The notes: generated from the letters alone by a model not told the origin. A stretch of DNA of 39,454 nucleotides from an uncultured Pelagibacteraceae bacterium (GCA_902603905.1 CACKWM010000008.1:1-39454), one strand, 5' to 3'; numbered from the stretch's first letter, positions 1 to 8,684 are shown. Numbers and translations are program-made.

Positions 1-93
1 TTTAAAGTGTATAATAAACATTTAAAAATAAATCCTCTTAAATCGTTTGTTTACTTAATTTTATTATCAATTAATTATTTAAAAAAAGTGTAA
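1..93 (+). CDS. C-terminal tail of an unidentified upstream gene (partial)
   Basis: Frame 1 is open from the first base to a TAA at 91-93 and encodes 30 residues ending in a hydrophobic stretch and a Lys-Lys-Val tail. The other two forward frames hit stops within about 25 bases. The stop lies 3 bases before the next ATG, the tight spacing seen throughout this window, so a cotranscribed upstream gene is the simplest reading. The fragment is too short to name; a membrane-associated surface-sugar protein would fit the setting but that is a guess. Confidence 0.5.
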   Translation, partial: FKVYNKHLKINPLKSFVYLILLSINYLKKV

Positions 94-96
94 TTT

Positions 97-1107
97 ATGA
101 TTGTAAAGTTACTCCTTATAATATTTATAGTTATTTCAATAACATATTTTTGTAATTATAAAAATTTATTATTGAGTAAGTCAGGAGAGGCACACCAAAA
201 TTTTATTGAGACTAAAAGTACACCTTTAATTGGTGGAATTATATTATTTATATCAATTATTATTTTTGGAATTAAAGAAATAAACTTATTCTTTTTTTTC
301 ACTTTTGCTATTTTGGTAGTAGGAATATTTTCAGATATTAAAAAAAATATATCTCCTACTTTAAGATTAATTTTACAGACATTGATAATTTTGGTTTCAA
401 TTTATTTATTTGAAAACACAATCAGAATTACAAATTATGAGTTATTAGATCATATTTTAAAAGATAAAATTTTATCAATTTTTTTTACAACATTTTGTAT
501 TTTAATACTTATCAATGGAACAAATTTTATAGATGGTACAAATTTTAATGTTATTGGATATTATTTAATATTAATTATCATTCTTTTATATTTTGAAAAC
601 TTTGATAATTTTTATTTTTTAAATATAAAGACATTATATTTAATATTACCGTTAATTATAATTTCATTTTTAAATTTACTTAACAAAGTGTATTTAGGAG
701 ATAGTGGATCATATTTTTTAGGATTTATATTTGGTTTTGAATTAATAAATTTTTTTAATCAAAATACAATATCACCTTTTTTTATTATTTTGTTACTTTG
801 GTATCCATGCTTCGAAATGCTTTTTTCTATTTTTAGAAAATTGAATTTTAAAAAATCTCCTCTAAAACCAGATTCAAAACATTTTCATCAATTATTATAT
901 TTTTTCTTTTATCAAAAAATTAAAAAACCTGTTTTATCAAGTAATTTAAGTGGCTTAATAATTAATATTTATAACTTAGTAGTTTTATTATTTGCTTTAA
1001 TTGATCCAGCACACACACAATTACAAATAATTTTAATTCTTTTGAATTTAACAATCTACGTCTTTATATATTTGAGACTTATTAAATACAGATTTAAATT
1101 AGATTAG
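97..1107 (+). CDS. MraY/WecA-family polyprenyl-phosphate sugar-1-phosphate transferase
   Basis: A 336-residue polytopic inner-membrane protein with about ten hydrophobic segments. Family members transfer a sugar-1-phosphate from a UDP-sugar to undecaprenyl phosphate, the first membrane step of surface polysaccharide synthesis. Visible motifs: Gly-Gly near 46-47, the cytoplasmic acidic motif reduced to Ser79-Asp80, NGTNFIDG at 140-147, YLGDSG at 199-204 and a HFHQLL version of the HxHH loop at 262-267. The usual first Asp of the DD pair is Ser, which may be normal in some branches. It is more likely the initiating enzyme of an O-antigen-like glycan than peptidoglycan MraY, because no mur/fts genes are near. 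The substrate sugar cannot be read from sequence. Confidence 0.85.
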   Translation: MIVKLLLIIFIVISITYFCNYKNLLLSKSGEAHQNFIETKSTPLIGGIILFISIIIFGIKEINLFFFFTFAILVVGIFSDIKKNISPTLRLILQTLIILVSIYLFENTIRITNYELLDHILKDKILSIFFTTFCILILINGTNFIDGTNFNVIGYYLILIIILLYFENFDNFYFLNIKTLYLILPLIIISFLNLLNKVYLGDSGSYFLGFIFGFELINFFNQNTISPFFIILLLWYPCFEMLFSIFRKLNFKKSPLKPDSKHFHQLLYFFFYQKIKKPVLSSNLSGLIINIYNLVVLLFALIDPAHTQLQIILILLNLTIYVFIYLRLIKYRFKLD

Positions 1108-1156
1108 TTAAATTTTTAGCTTATTTAATATTTTTTTTATTTGCAATTAAACTAAT
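1103..1156. terminator. possible bidirectional terminator between convergent genes
   Basis: An imperfect inverted repeat, ATTAGTTAAATT at 1103-1114 and AATTAAACTAAT at 1145-1156 (11 of 12 positions pair), lies exactly between two convergent genes and encloses a T-rich loop. The stem is almost pure A/T and the loop is 30 bases, so stability is poor. Position is the main argument. Confidence 0.25.
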
Positions 1157-1160
1157 GCTC

Positions 1161-1835
1161 TTATTTTTTATTCCAAAATAACAATTTAATCATGTGGATT
1201 AAGATTGACAATCCATCTCTAAATTCATTTACTTTTTTAATACCACTTATTCTTTTTCTTTCATGTGAGTTAATAGACATTATTTTCATATTTAATTTTT
1301 TTGCTTTAATTGGCAGTTCTACACAAAAATTAAAATTTTTTTCAGACAAATTTAATTCTTTTGCTTTATTTACTCTTCCAACAACAAAAGTATAAAGTAT
1401 ATCTGTTATTGGCAATCTAAATAAAATTTTTCCCAAAAATGTAAAAATTTTATTACCAATAAATGTTATTATTGTATCATCATCACTTCCTGAATTTTTT
1501 TCATATCTTGATCCAAATACAAAATCTAAATTAGAATTTTCAAGTAATTCTAACATGCTTGATAATTCAGATGGTTTAAATGATCCATCTGCATTAAATA
1601 TACAAAAATAATTTGTATCAACATTATTTATTCCAGTAATTAATGCATCGCCATATCCTTGATGATATTGATAAACTATATCTACATTTAAGTTTTTTAT
1701 TGCATTTATAGTGTCAGTATCATCTGGGGACAAAATAACTTTTTTTTTACAATCTAAGTTTTTGATTTCATCTATTACTTGCGGCAATGATTCTTTTTCT
1801 TTTCTAGCAGGAATTATAAGTGTTAAATTTTTCAT
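1161..1835 (-). CDS. family 2 glycosyltransferase, polyprenyl-phosphate sugar synthase type
   Basis: A 224-residue GT-A protein resembling dolichyl/polyprenyl-phosphate sugar transferases. It has the N-terminal nucleotide-sugar strand (LTLIIPARKE, 4-13), the metal-binding acidic motif as NADGSF at 81-86, and a conserved FGSRYE at about 106-111. Family members load a sugar from an NDP-sugar onto a lipid phosphate on the cytoplasmic face. There is only a weakly hydrophobic C-terminal helix (about 205-220) and no clear transmembrane anchor. The gene is the only reverse-strand gene in the sugar island and faces both neighbours, so it is its own transcription unit. Donor and acceptor are unknown. 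Confidence 0.8.
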   Translation of the reverse strand: MKNLTLIIPARKEKESLPQVIDEIKNLDCKKKVILSPDDTDTINAIKNLNVDIVYQYHQGYGDALITGINNVDTNYFCIFNADGSFKPSELSSMLELLENSNLDFVFGSRYEKNSGSDDDTIITFIGNKIFTFLGKILFRLPITDILYTFVVGRVNKAKELNLSEKNFNFCVELPIKAKKLNMKIMSINSHERKRISGIKKVNEFRDGLSILIHMIKLLFWNKK

Positions 1836-2022
1836 ATAAAATCTTATCTAAAAGTTTATAGAATTTTTAATAAAATTTATAAATAAAAATAATAATGATT
1901 TTCTTAATGCAAAGGATCTTCTCAAAATCATAGGAAAAAATTAAACTAATTATTAATATTATTGGTAGTATCAATATTTTTTTGTTAATAAGTGTTATTT
2001 ACAGATTATATCTTAAACAAAT
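1836..2022. other. divergent intergenic region, 187 bases
   Basis: The longest gene-free stretch of the window separates the reverse-strand glycosyltransferase from the forward membrane-protein operon, so it should hold both promoters. It is extremely AT-rich. I could not single out a convincing -35/-10 pair, found no JUMPstart/ops element (GGCGGTAG) and no stable hairpin, and short frames through it do not look coding. Confidence 0.5.
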
Positions 2023-3705
2023 ATGCTGAATATAATAATATTTATAACTTTTTATTTTACAATTATTTTTTCAGTATTGGGGTATGGATATCTTGTTGTA
2101 AATTTTTCAAAAAAAAAATATATCTTAACCGAGTTAGGATATGTTGGATTAGTTGGGATATTATTTCTAATAATAATTTCTTATATTTCTCATTTTTTTG
2201 TTCCACATAACTATATTTTTAATAGTTTAATTTTAATTATTGGCCTATTTTTATTTATATTTGAAATATTAAAAGGTAAAAAAATTATAGAAAAAAAAAA
2301 TATAAAACTATTAATATTAGTTTTTATTCTTCTTTTTCTAGGAATCATGATGCATAAAACTCATGATGATTTTTCTTATTATCATTTTCCATATACATAT
2401 TATTTAACACAAAGCGATATACATATTGGTGTCGGTAATTTTGGACATGGGTTTAGGACCAGCTCTTCAATATTTTATTTAAATTCTTTATTTTATTTAC
2501 CATTAGTAAAATATTACTTATTTCAATTAGGCGCAATTTTATTAATGGGTTTTTCTAATTTAATTCTTTTAGAGAAAATTTTTCTAGAAATAAGAAAAAA
2601 AAAAATAAATTATTTAATTTATCTTTCACTTTTATCATTTGTTTTTATCAATGTGTTTTTTTATAGAATCCAAGAACATGGAACTGACAAATCGGCTCAA
2701 ATCTTAATTTTGATACTTTTCATTGAGCTTATATGTTTAAAAAATTTAAAAGCGCTATCTGATGAAGTTTTTTCAAAGATTGTAATAATTTTAACACTTA
2801 TTGTTTCTTTTAAGTCATTCTATATTTTATATTCAATTTTCTTAATTCCTGTAGGAATATATTTAGTAAATAATAAAAAAATAAATATACAAAATTATTT
2901 ATTTAAAAATTTTTTTGTATATTTTTTTGTTGTAACTATTTTTTTAGTTTCAATAATTAGTATATTAAACTCAGGATGTTTAGTTTATCCTGTTTCTTTT
3001 ACCTGTTTTGATAATTTTTCATGGTCAATTCCTATATCAGAAGTAAATAATATGAATAATTGGTATGAGCAGTGGTCCAAAGCTGGGGCAGGACCAAATT
3101 TTAGAATTGAAAATCCAGAGATATATATTCAAAAATTTAATTGGGTTAATCATTGGTTTGAATATTATTTTTTTAACAAAGTATCTGATTTTTTATGGGG
3201 AGTTTTTTTTGTTGTTTTACTTTTTATTATAGTCTTTTACTCAAAAAATAGAAAAAAACTTAATAAAGATAATTTTTATTTTGAGTATTATGTAATTTTA
3301 TTAATTTTGTTTATAGAATGGTTTTATAACCATCCAGCATTAAGATATGGTGGATATACTTTAATTGTTTTAATGATTTTTTATCCATTGTCTTATGGAC
3401 TGCAAGCTTTTAAAAATTCTCAAAAAAAAATCAAGAAAACTGTTATATTACTTTTAAGTATAACAGCTTTTATTTTTGCTTATAGAAATATTGATAGATT
3501 GTTTGATGAAAGAACAATTTATAACTATAAACCAGAGATAAATATTTTTTATAAAGTAGATAATAACCATTTCAGAGTCGAAAGAGAATTTAATAAGTTG
3601 ATTAAAAATTATCAAAATTGCTTGAAGATAAATTATGAATGTAAAAAAAATATCAAGGTAAATATGTTCCTAAATAAATATATTTTTTTAAATGAAAAAA
3701 AATGA
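2023..3705 (+). CDS. large polytopic membrane protein, possible GT-C-type glycosyltransferase or polymerase
   Basis: A 560-residue protein with around ten hydrophobic segments and a short soluble C-terminal tail (about 500-560). I cannot name it with certainty. The first sizeable loop after a transmembrane helix carries His-Asp-Asp (114-116) followed by Tyr/His-rich residues and FPYTYY. An acidic pair at this position is typical of GT-C enzymes that use lipid-phosphate sugar donors. A long periplasmic-looking loop near 320-375 is Trp/Asn/Pro-rich. It starts an operon whose next genes overlap by 4 bases (fusion glycosyltransferase, gmd, fcl). Roles as lipid-sugar transferase, O-antigen polymerase or plain membrane protein are all possible; GT-C-like is an inference from motif position and context. 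Confidence 0.7.
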   Translation: MLNIIIFITFYFTIIFSVLGYGYLVVNFSKKKYILTELGYVGLVGILFLIIISYISHFFVPHNYIFNSLILIIGLFLFIFEILKGKKIIEKKNIKLLILVFILLFLGIMMHKTHDDFSYYHFPYTYYLTQSDIHIGVGNFGHGFRTSSSIFYLNSLFYLPLVKYYLFQLGAILLMGFSNLILLEKIFLEIRKKKINYLIYLSLLSFVFINVFFYRIQEHGTDKSAQILILILFIELICLKNLKALSDEVFSKIVIILTLIVSFKSFYILYSIFLIPVGIYLVNNKKINIQNYLFKNFFVYFFVVTIFLVSIISILNSGCLVYPVSFTCFDNFSWSIPISEVNNMNNWYEQWSKAGAGPNFRIENPEIYIQKFNWVNHWFEYYFFNKVSDFLWGVFFVVLLFIIVFYSKNRKKLNKDNFYFEYYVILLILFIEWFYNHPALRYGGYTLIVLMIFYPLSYGLQAFKNSQKKIKKTVILLLSITAFIFAYRNIDRLFDERTIYNYKPEINIFYKVDNNHFRVEREFNKLIKNYQNCLKINYECKKNIKVNMFLNKYIFLNEKK

Positions 3706-5261
3706 AAGTATCAGTTTTAATTGCAAATTATAATAATGCTAATTATATCTCAGATTGCATAAACTCATTAAAGAATCAATCTTACAAGGATATCGAAATA
3801 ATATTTTTTGACGATAGATCCACAGATTTATCCTTAGAAATTATTAAGAAATTTCCAGAGGTTATAATACTTTCAAATAGTAATGAAAAACAGGAACATA
3901 GTTCATTCAATCAATTGAATTCTTATAAAGAAGCATTTAAGAAAAGCACAGGTGAAATTATTTTTTTTCTAGACAGTGATGATTATTTTCATCAAGAAAA
4001 AATAACAAATGTAGTAAAAGAATTTGAAAAAAATAATAATTTAAAAATTGTTTTTGATTTGCCAATTATAAAAACTGAAAGAGGTGAAAAGATACCTAAG
4101 AGACAATTTTTAAATAAAACTTATTGGCCCTATATACCGCCCCAAAGTTGCTTATCAGTTTCAAGAAAATACATTGAACAAATATATGATTTAATTGATT
4201 TTAACTTATTTCCAAACATATGGATGGATTTTAGAATAGGAATTGTTTCAAAATATATCTTAGACAGTTATTATATTTTAAATAAAAGGCTCACATACTA
4301 TAGACAATCGGAGAACAATGTATCTTCTAAGTTTAAGCACATGACGACAACATGGTGGAAAAGAAGATTAGAAGCGCATGATTATATAAAATATTTTTTT
4401 TTAAAACATAAAATACAATATAGGAAAAATTTAGATTATTATTTTACAAAATTAATAAATCTTTTTTTTGGATATAATTTGTTCAAGTTTTTAAAAAACA
4501 AATTTAATACAAAAATATATAATTATCAAAAATTTTTAAATATAAATTCTAAATTATTGTTTAATGTTAAGTACATTATTAATTGTTCTTCAAATAATTA
4601 TTATGTTAAAAAAAAATATTCTGAAAAATATGATTTTGATTTTCAAATATCAAAAAAAATTAAAAATTTAAAATGTAAAATGATTTTTTTATCTTCACGA
4701 AAAATTTATAAATTAGGAGATAATTTAAATGAGTTAAGTAAACTTAAGCCAAATTGCAATTATTCAAAAAATAAACTTAAAACTGAAAAAAAATTACTCA
4801 GGAATTTAAAAAATAGAATTTTGGTTCTTAGAATTTCAAACTTAATAGGAGTACATAAGTATAGAGGTAGTAATAAAAAAATTCATAAAACATTTATTGA
4901 TATTTTTTTTTCAAATGTCCAAAAAGGTATTATTTTTAATAATGCTAAAAATTATAAAGATTTTTTATCAATTAATAAATTTAATGAAATTGTTGAAAAA
5001 CTTATTAATAAAAAAGCTGTAGGTATATATAATGTTTCTCTTGGTAAAAAAGTATATTTAAATAAACTAATAAAGTGGCTTAATTTATTTAATAAAAACA
5101 AGTATAAATGTATCGATACTCCAAAAAGTTACAAAACTGAATGTTTTTATTTAAATAATGATAAATTAATGAAAAAAATTAATATTAAAAATAGATTAAT
5201 TGATTTAGAAAAAGATTGTAAAACTGTAAGTAGAGTTTTTTTTAAAAAAAAAAATAAATGA
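3702..5261 (+). CDS. fusion: GT2 glycosyltransferase + SDR epimerase-like domain lacking its Gly-rich loop
   Basis: A 519-residue two-part protein. Residues 1 to about 245 are a complete GT2 (GT-A) domain: [13 protein letters not shown] at 4-16, DDRS at 37-40, the metal-binding DSDD at 91-94 and WMDFR at 174-178. From about 255 on, the pattern is that of an extended short-chain dehydrogenase/epimerase: YIINCSS at 291-297, IFLSSRKIY at 328-336, the catalytic YSKNK (YxxxK) at 354-358, RISNLIG at 377-383 and DFLSINKF at 420-427. The N-terminal Rossmann glycine motif is missing: [11 protein letters not shown] (254-264) aligns with what should be GxxGxxGxxLxxxL. It overlaps its upstream and downstream neighbours by 4 bases each. 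Possible jobs: a fucosyltransferase with a degenerate partner domain, or a still-active bifunctional enzyme. GT2 assignment is firm; the SDR reading is my motif recognition. Confidence 0.75.
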   Translation: MKVSVLIANYNNANYISDCINSLKNQSYKDIEIIFFDDRSTDLSLEIIKKFPEVIILSNSNEKQEHSSFNQLNSYKEAFKKSTGEIIFFLDSDDYFHQEKITNVVKEFEKNNNLKIVFDLPIIKTERGEKIPKRQFLNKTYWPYIPPQSCLSVSRKYIEQIYDLIDFNLFPNIWMDFRIGIVSKYILDSYYILNKRLTYYRQSENNVSSKFKHMTTTWWKRRLEAHDYIKYFFLKHKIQYRKNLDYYFTKLINLFFGYNLFKFLKNKFNTKIYNYQKFLNINSKLLFNVKYIINCSSNNYYVKKKYSEKYDFDFQISKKIKNLKCKMIFLSSRKIYKLGDNLNELSKLKPNCNYSKNKLKTEKKLLRNLKNRILVLRISNLIGVHKYRGSNKKIHKTFIDIFFSNVQKGIIFNNAKNYKDFLSINKFNEIVEKLINKKAVGIYNVSLGKKVYLNKLIKWLNLFNKNKYKCIDTPKSYKTECFYLNNDKLMKKINIKNRLIDLEKDCKTVSRVFFKKKNK

Positions 5262-6292
5262 AAAAAAAAATTGCACTAATTTTTGGTATTACTGGGCAAG
5301 ATGGATCCTATTTAGCACAATTATTAATTAAAAAAGGATATTTGGTTCATGGCGTCAAAAGACGATCTTCATCACTTAATACCGCAAGAGTAGATCATAT
5401 TTATCAAGATCCTCATGAAAATAAAAGAAATTTTTTTTTACATTATGGGGATATTACTGATGCAATTTCAGTTTCAACTTTACTTAAAAAAATTAAACCT
5501 AATGAAATTTATAATTTAGCAGCACAATCACACGTATCAGTTTCTTTTGAAGTTCCCGAATATACTGCAAATGCAGATGCCATTGGTGCTTTACGAATAT
5601 TAGAAGCAATTAAATTTCATGGATTTGAAAAAAAAACAAAATTTTATCAAGCGGGCACTTCTGAAATGTTTGGAAAGGTAAAAGAAATACCTCAAAATGA
5701 AAAAACACCTTTTTATCCTAGAAGTCCTTATGGTGTTGCAAAAGTTTATGCGCATTGGATTACAATTAATTATAGAGAGGCTTATGATATTTTTGCTTGT
5801 AACGGTATATTATTTAATCATGAAAGCCCAGTAAGAGGTGAAACTTTTGTTACTAGAAAAATAGTAGTAGCTCTTTGTCGAATAAAAAAAGGATTGCAAA
5901 AAAAATTATATTTAGGAAATATTAATGCTAAACGTGATTGGGGACACGCCAGAGATTATGTAGAAGCAATGTGGAAAATGTTACAAAAAAAAACTCCTAA
6001 CGATTATGTCATTTCAACGGGCAGACAATATTCAGTAAAACAATTTGTAAATTTAGTTTTAAATGAGCTTAAAATTAAATACCAATGGAGAGGTAAAGGA
6101 ATTAACTCAAAATGTTATGATCATAAAGGTAAATGCATTATTGAGTGTGATAAGGAATATTATAGACCCCTTGAAGTAGATACCTTATTGGGAGATTCAA
6201 AAAAAGCTAGAAAAGAACTGAATTGGAAACCAAAAGTAAATATCTATGGATTGGTAAAAGAAATGGTTAATAGTGAGTTAAAAAAATATTAA
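5258..6292 (+). CDS. gmd: GDP-mannose 4,6-dehydratase
   Basis: A 344-residue extended SDR, normal length for Gmd. It converts GDP-D-mannose to GDP-4-keto-6-deoxymannose in the cytoplasm, the first step to GDP-L-fucose and related 6-deoxy sugars. The Rossmann motif is intact (G10-I-T-G13-Q-D-G16), with [14 protein letters not shown] (34-47) matching the Gmd cofactor segment, catalytic Thr-Ser-Glu at 134-136 and YGVAK at 158-162, followed by FNHESPVRG. Its start overlaps the stop of the fusion gene and fcl follows after 3 bases, so the genes are clearly cotranscribed. Confidence 0.96.
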   Translation: MKKKIALIFGITGQDGSYLAQLLIKKGYLVHGVKRRSSSLNTARVDHIYQDPHENKRNFFLHYGDITDAISVSTLLKKIKPNEIYNLAAQSHVSVSFEVPEYTANADAIGALRILEAIKFHGFEKKTKFYQAGTSEMFGKVKEIPQNEKTPFYPRSPYGVAKVYAHWITINYREAYDIFACNGILFNHESPVRGETFVTRKIVVALCRIKKGLQKKLYLGNINAKRDWGHARDYVEAMWKMLQKKTPNDYVISTGRQYSVKQFVNLVLNELKIKYQWRGKGINSKCYDHKGKCIIECDKEYYRPLEVDTLLGDSKKARKELNWKPKVNIYGLVKEMVNSELKKY

Positions 6293-6295
6293 CTC

Positions 6296-7240
6296 ATGAT
6301 TAATTTGCAATCTAAAATTTATGTAGCTGGTCATAAAGGATTAGTAGGAAGCGCGATACTTAGGCAATTAAAAAAGAAAGGTTACAAAAAAATTATATTT
6401 GAAGATAGGTCAAAGTTAGATTTAACAAATCAACTCAAAGTTCTTAATTTTTTAAAAAAAAAAAAACCAGATTTTATATTTATAGCTGCAGCAAAAGTAG
6501 GTGGAATATATTCAAATAGTAAATATAAAGCTCAATTTATTTATGAAAATTTATTAATTCAATCAAATTTAATTCATTCTGCTTATTTATGTGGCATTAA
6601 AAATTTAATCTGCTTAGGTTCAAGTTGTGTATACCCAAGAAAATGCAAACAACCAATTAAAGAAAGTTATTTATTAAGTGGCAAACTTGAAAGTACTAAC
6701 GACGCTTATGCTATAGCTAAAATTGCTGCTATTAAAATGTGTCAGAGTTACAATGAACAATATAAGACAAGTTATAAATGTTTAATGCCAACAAATACTT
6801 TTGGCCCTAATGATAATTACCATAATTTGAATTCACACTTTTTTCCTGCTCTTATAAAAAAAATCCATAAAGTAAAAAAAAGTAAAAAAAATTATTTAGT
6901 TTTATGGGGCAATGGGAAAGCAAAAAGAGAAGTAATTTATGTGGACGATTTAGCCAAAGCATGTGTTTATTTTATGAAAAAAAAAACGAAGCATTCATTA
7001 ATTAACATAGGTAGCGGCAAAGATTATTCTATAAATTATTATGCAAATTTGATTTTGAAATTAATCATTCCAAATAAAAAAATAGTTATAAAATATGATA
7101 AATCAAAACCAAATGGCACTCCTAGAAAAGTTCTTGACGTATCCTTAGCTAAGCAATACGGATGGCGTTCTGGTAAAAATTTAAATGAAGCTATAACGAA
7201 AACCTACAATTCATATATAAACGAGATTAACTATAAGTGA
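6296..7240 (+). CDS. fcl: GDP-L-fucose synthase
   Basis: A 314-residue extended SDR that epimerises and reduces the Gmd product to GDP-L-fucose with NADPH. Visible: GHKGLVGSA (12-20), AAAKVGGI (64-71), GSSCVYP (108-114), catalytic YAIAK (138-142) and TNTFGPNDNY. Placement 3 bases after gmd is the standard pairing. A 13-A run at about 6454-6466 lies inside the coding frame (Lys-rich segment near residues 54-57). It is the last gene of the island before the 5S rRNA gene; no terminator is visible in the 91 bases that follow. Confidence 0.95.
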   Translation: MINLQSKIYVAGHKGLVGSAILRQLKKKGYKKIIFEDRSKLDLTNQLKVLNFLKKKKPDFIFIAAAKVGGIYSNSKYKAQFIYENLLIQSNLIHSAYLCGIKNLICLGSSCVYPRKCKQPIKESYLLSGKLESTNDAYAIAKIAAIKMCQSYNEQYKTSYKCLMPTNTFGPNDNYHNLNSHFFPALIKKIHKVKKSKKNYLVLWGNGKAKREVIYVDDLAKACVYFMKKKTKHSLINIGSGKDYSINYYANLILKLIIPNKKIVIKYDKSKPNGTPRKVLDVSLAKQYGWRSGKNLNEAITKTYNSYINEINYK

Positions 7241-7297
7241 AGTTAACTAAAATATTAAAAAGTTAATAAAAACTTGAAAAGTCTAAATAATTGAGTA

Positions 7298-7325
7298 TTT
7301 ACAATATTTTTTTTTTATATATAAA
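7298..7325 (+). promoter_or_regulatory. predicted sigma-70 promoter of the lone 5S rRNA gene
   Basis: TTTACA at 7298-7303, a 16-base T-rich spacer and TATAAA at 7320-7325 place the transcription start about 6-7 bases later, essentially at the first base of 5S rRNA (7332). This would give a transcript needing little 5' trimming. It is a consensus match read by eye in AT-rich sequence, where chance matches are common. Confidence 0.45.
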
Positions 7326-7331
7326 ACTCTT

Positions 7332-7447
7332 GCCTGGTGATTATTGCGAAGGTGTAATACCCGATTCCATTCCGAACTCGGAAGTCAAGCCCTTCAGCGC
7401 CGATGGTACTTTGTCTTAAGACATGGAAGAGTAGGTCGTTGCCAGGC
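7332..7447 (+). rRNA. rrf: 5S ribosomal RNA
   Basis: A 116-base 5S rRNA. Helix I is formed by GCCTGG at the 5' end and CCAGGC at the 3' end, extended by a few weaker pairs. The conserved internal blocks ATACCCGATTCCATTCCGAA and GAAGTCAAGCC are present, and the gene is clearly richer in GC than its surroundings. No 23S rRNA precedes it; the upstream neighbour is fcl. In SAR11 genomes the 5S gene is known to be separated from 16S-23S by a hypervariable island. rpmJ starts only 10 bases after the 3' end. Confidence 0.95.
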
Positions 7448-7457
7448 TATAAAAATT

Positions 7458-7583
7458 ATGAAAATCAAAAGTTCATTAAAATCTTTAAAGAAAAGAGACC
7501 TAAACTCTAAATTAGTGAGAAGAAGAGGAAGAGTTTATATAATTAATAAAACAAATCCAAAATTCAAAGCAAGACAAAAATAA
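7458..7583 (+). CDS. rpmJ: 50S ribosomal protein L36 (zinc-free form)
   Basis: A 41-residue basic protein matching alphaproteobacterial L36 ([14 protein letters not shown] start, [20 protein letters not shown] core). It lacks the three Cys and His of the zinc-ribbon form, so it is the C-minus type. The ATG at 7458 gives exactly the family length; the same frame is open back through the 5S gene, but that extension is rRNA, not protein. The start is 10 bases after 5S, and the only purine-rich sequence upstream lies in the 3' strand of 5S helix I. The transhydrogenase gene follows after 12 bases. Confidence 0.95.
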   Translation: MKIKSSLKSLKKRDLNSKLVRRRGRVYIINKTNPKFKARQK

Positions 7584-7595
7584 ATCTTTAATTTT

Positions 7596-8684
7596 ATGAT
7601 CATTGGGTCAATATCAGAAAATAAAGATTTGGAAAAAAGAATATCTATAACTCCAGAGATAGCCAAAAAATATATTGATTTAGGATTCAAAATTCAACTA
7701 AGTGAAAATTACGGTAAGCATTTAGGTTTTAAAGAAAACAACTACAAGGAATTTGGAGTTAAATTTGTTAGTGATGATAAAAAATTAATGGATAATGTTG
7801 ATATCATTATTCAAATGAATTTACTCGATGAAGATAAAATTTCTTTATTAAAGGCTAACCAAACTTTTATTGGTGTTTTGAACGCATATGAAAATAAAAA
7901 TAAACTTAGTGAATTGGCGAAAAAAAAAATAAACTTATTTTCGTTGGAGTTATTACCTAGGATAACAAGAGCACAATCTATGGATATACTTTCCTCTCAA
8001 GCTAATTTAGCAGGATATAAGGCTGTAGTAGAATCATTTTCAATTTTTGAAAAAGCTATACCGATGATGATGACTGCTGCTGGGACTATTCCTGCAGCTA
8101 AAGTTTTAGTTGTTGGCGCTGGAGTAGCAGGCCTACAAGCAATAGCTACAGCTAAAAGAATGGGAGCGATTGTGCTTGCAACAGATGTAAGAATGACCTC
8201 AAAAGAACAGGTTGAAAGTTTAGGAGGTAAATTTTTGACTGTAGAAGGATCTGAAAATTTAGAAACTGAAGGTGGTTATGCAAAAGAAACATCTGATGAA
8301 TTTAAAAGAAAACAAGAAGATCTGTTGAGCGAGACACTCAAAAAGATTGATATTGTAATTTGTACAGCTTTGATACCAGGCAAAAAAGCTCCGCTAATTA
8401 TTAAAGAAAAAATGTTGGAAAATATGCAACCAGGATCAGTAATATATGATTTAGCTGCAGTTCAAGGAGGAAATGTTGCATTTACCGAGGTAGATAAAAT
8501 TGTTGAAAAAAATGGAGTTAAAATAATGGGTGAAAGAAATATTTTAAACAAACTTCCAAAATCATCTTCAAGTCTTTATGCAAAAAATGTATTTAATTTT
8601 GTTTCAAATTTGTATGATAAAGAAAATAAAAAAATTAATATTAATTTAGAGGATGAAATTATTGCTAAAACAATAATTAAATAA
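7596..8684 (+). CDS. pntAA: NAD(P) transhydrogenase subunit alpha part 1 (domain I)
   Basis: A 362-residue soluble NAD(H)-binding subunit of the proton-translocating transhydrogenase, which uses the proton gradient to reduce NADP+ with NADH. It is related to alanine dehydrogenase: ISITPEIAKKY near 17-26, RAQSMDILSSQANLAGY at 125-141 and the NAD-binding G174-A-G176-V-A-G179. It ends after domain I without membrane helices, so alpha is split into two genes as in other alphaproteobacteria such as Rhodospirillum rubrum. pntAB follows after 4 bases. Confidence 0.95.
   Translation: MIIGSISENKDLEKRISITPEIAKKYIDLGFKIQLSENYGKHLGFKENNYKEFGVKFVSDDKKLMDNVDIIIQMNLLDEDKISLLKANQTFIGVLNAYENKNKLSELAKKKINLFSLELLPRITRAQSMDILSSQANLAGYKAVVESFSIFEKAIPMMMTAAGTIPAAKVLVVGAGVAGLQAIATAKRMGAIVLATDVRMTSKEQVESLGGKFLTVEGSENLETEGGYAKETSDEFKRKQEDLLSETLKKIDIVICTALIPGKKAPLIIKEKMLENMQPGSVIYDLAAVQGGNVAFTEVDKIVEKNGVKIMGERNILNKLPKSSSSLYAKNVFNFVSNLYDKENKKININLEDEIIAKTIIK

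Noticed and set aside
1836..2022. JUMPstart/ops element or small ORF in the divergent gap
   Set aside because: No GGCGGTAG; short frames show no protein-like composition or start signal.
7344..7457. Open frame through the 5S gene, in frame with rpmJ
   Set aside because: The upstream part is structured 5S rRNA; L36 has its normal length from the ATG at 7458.
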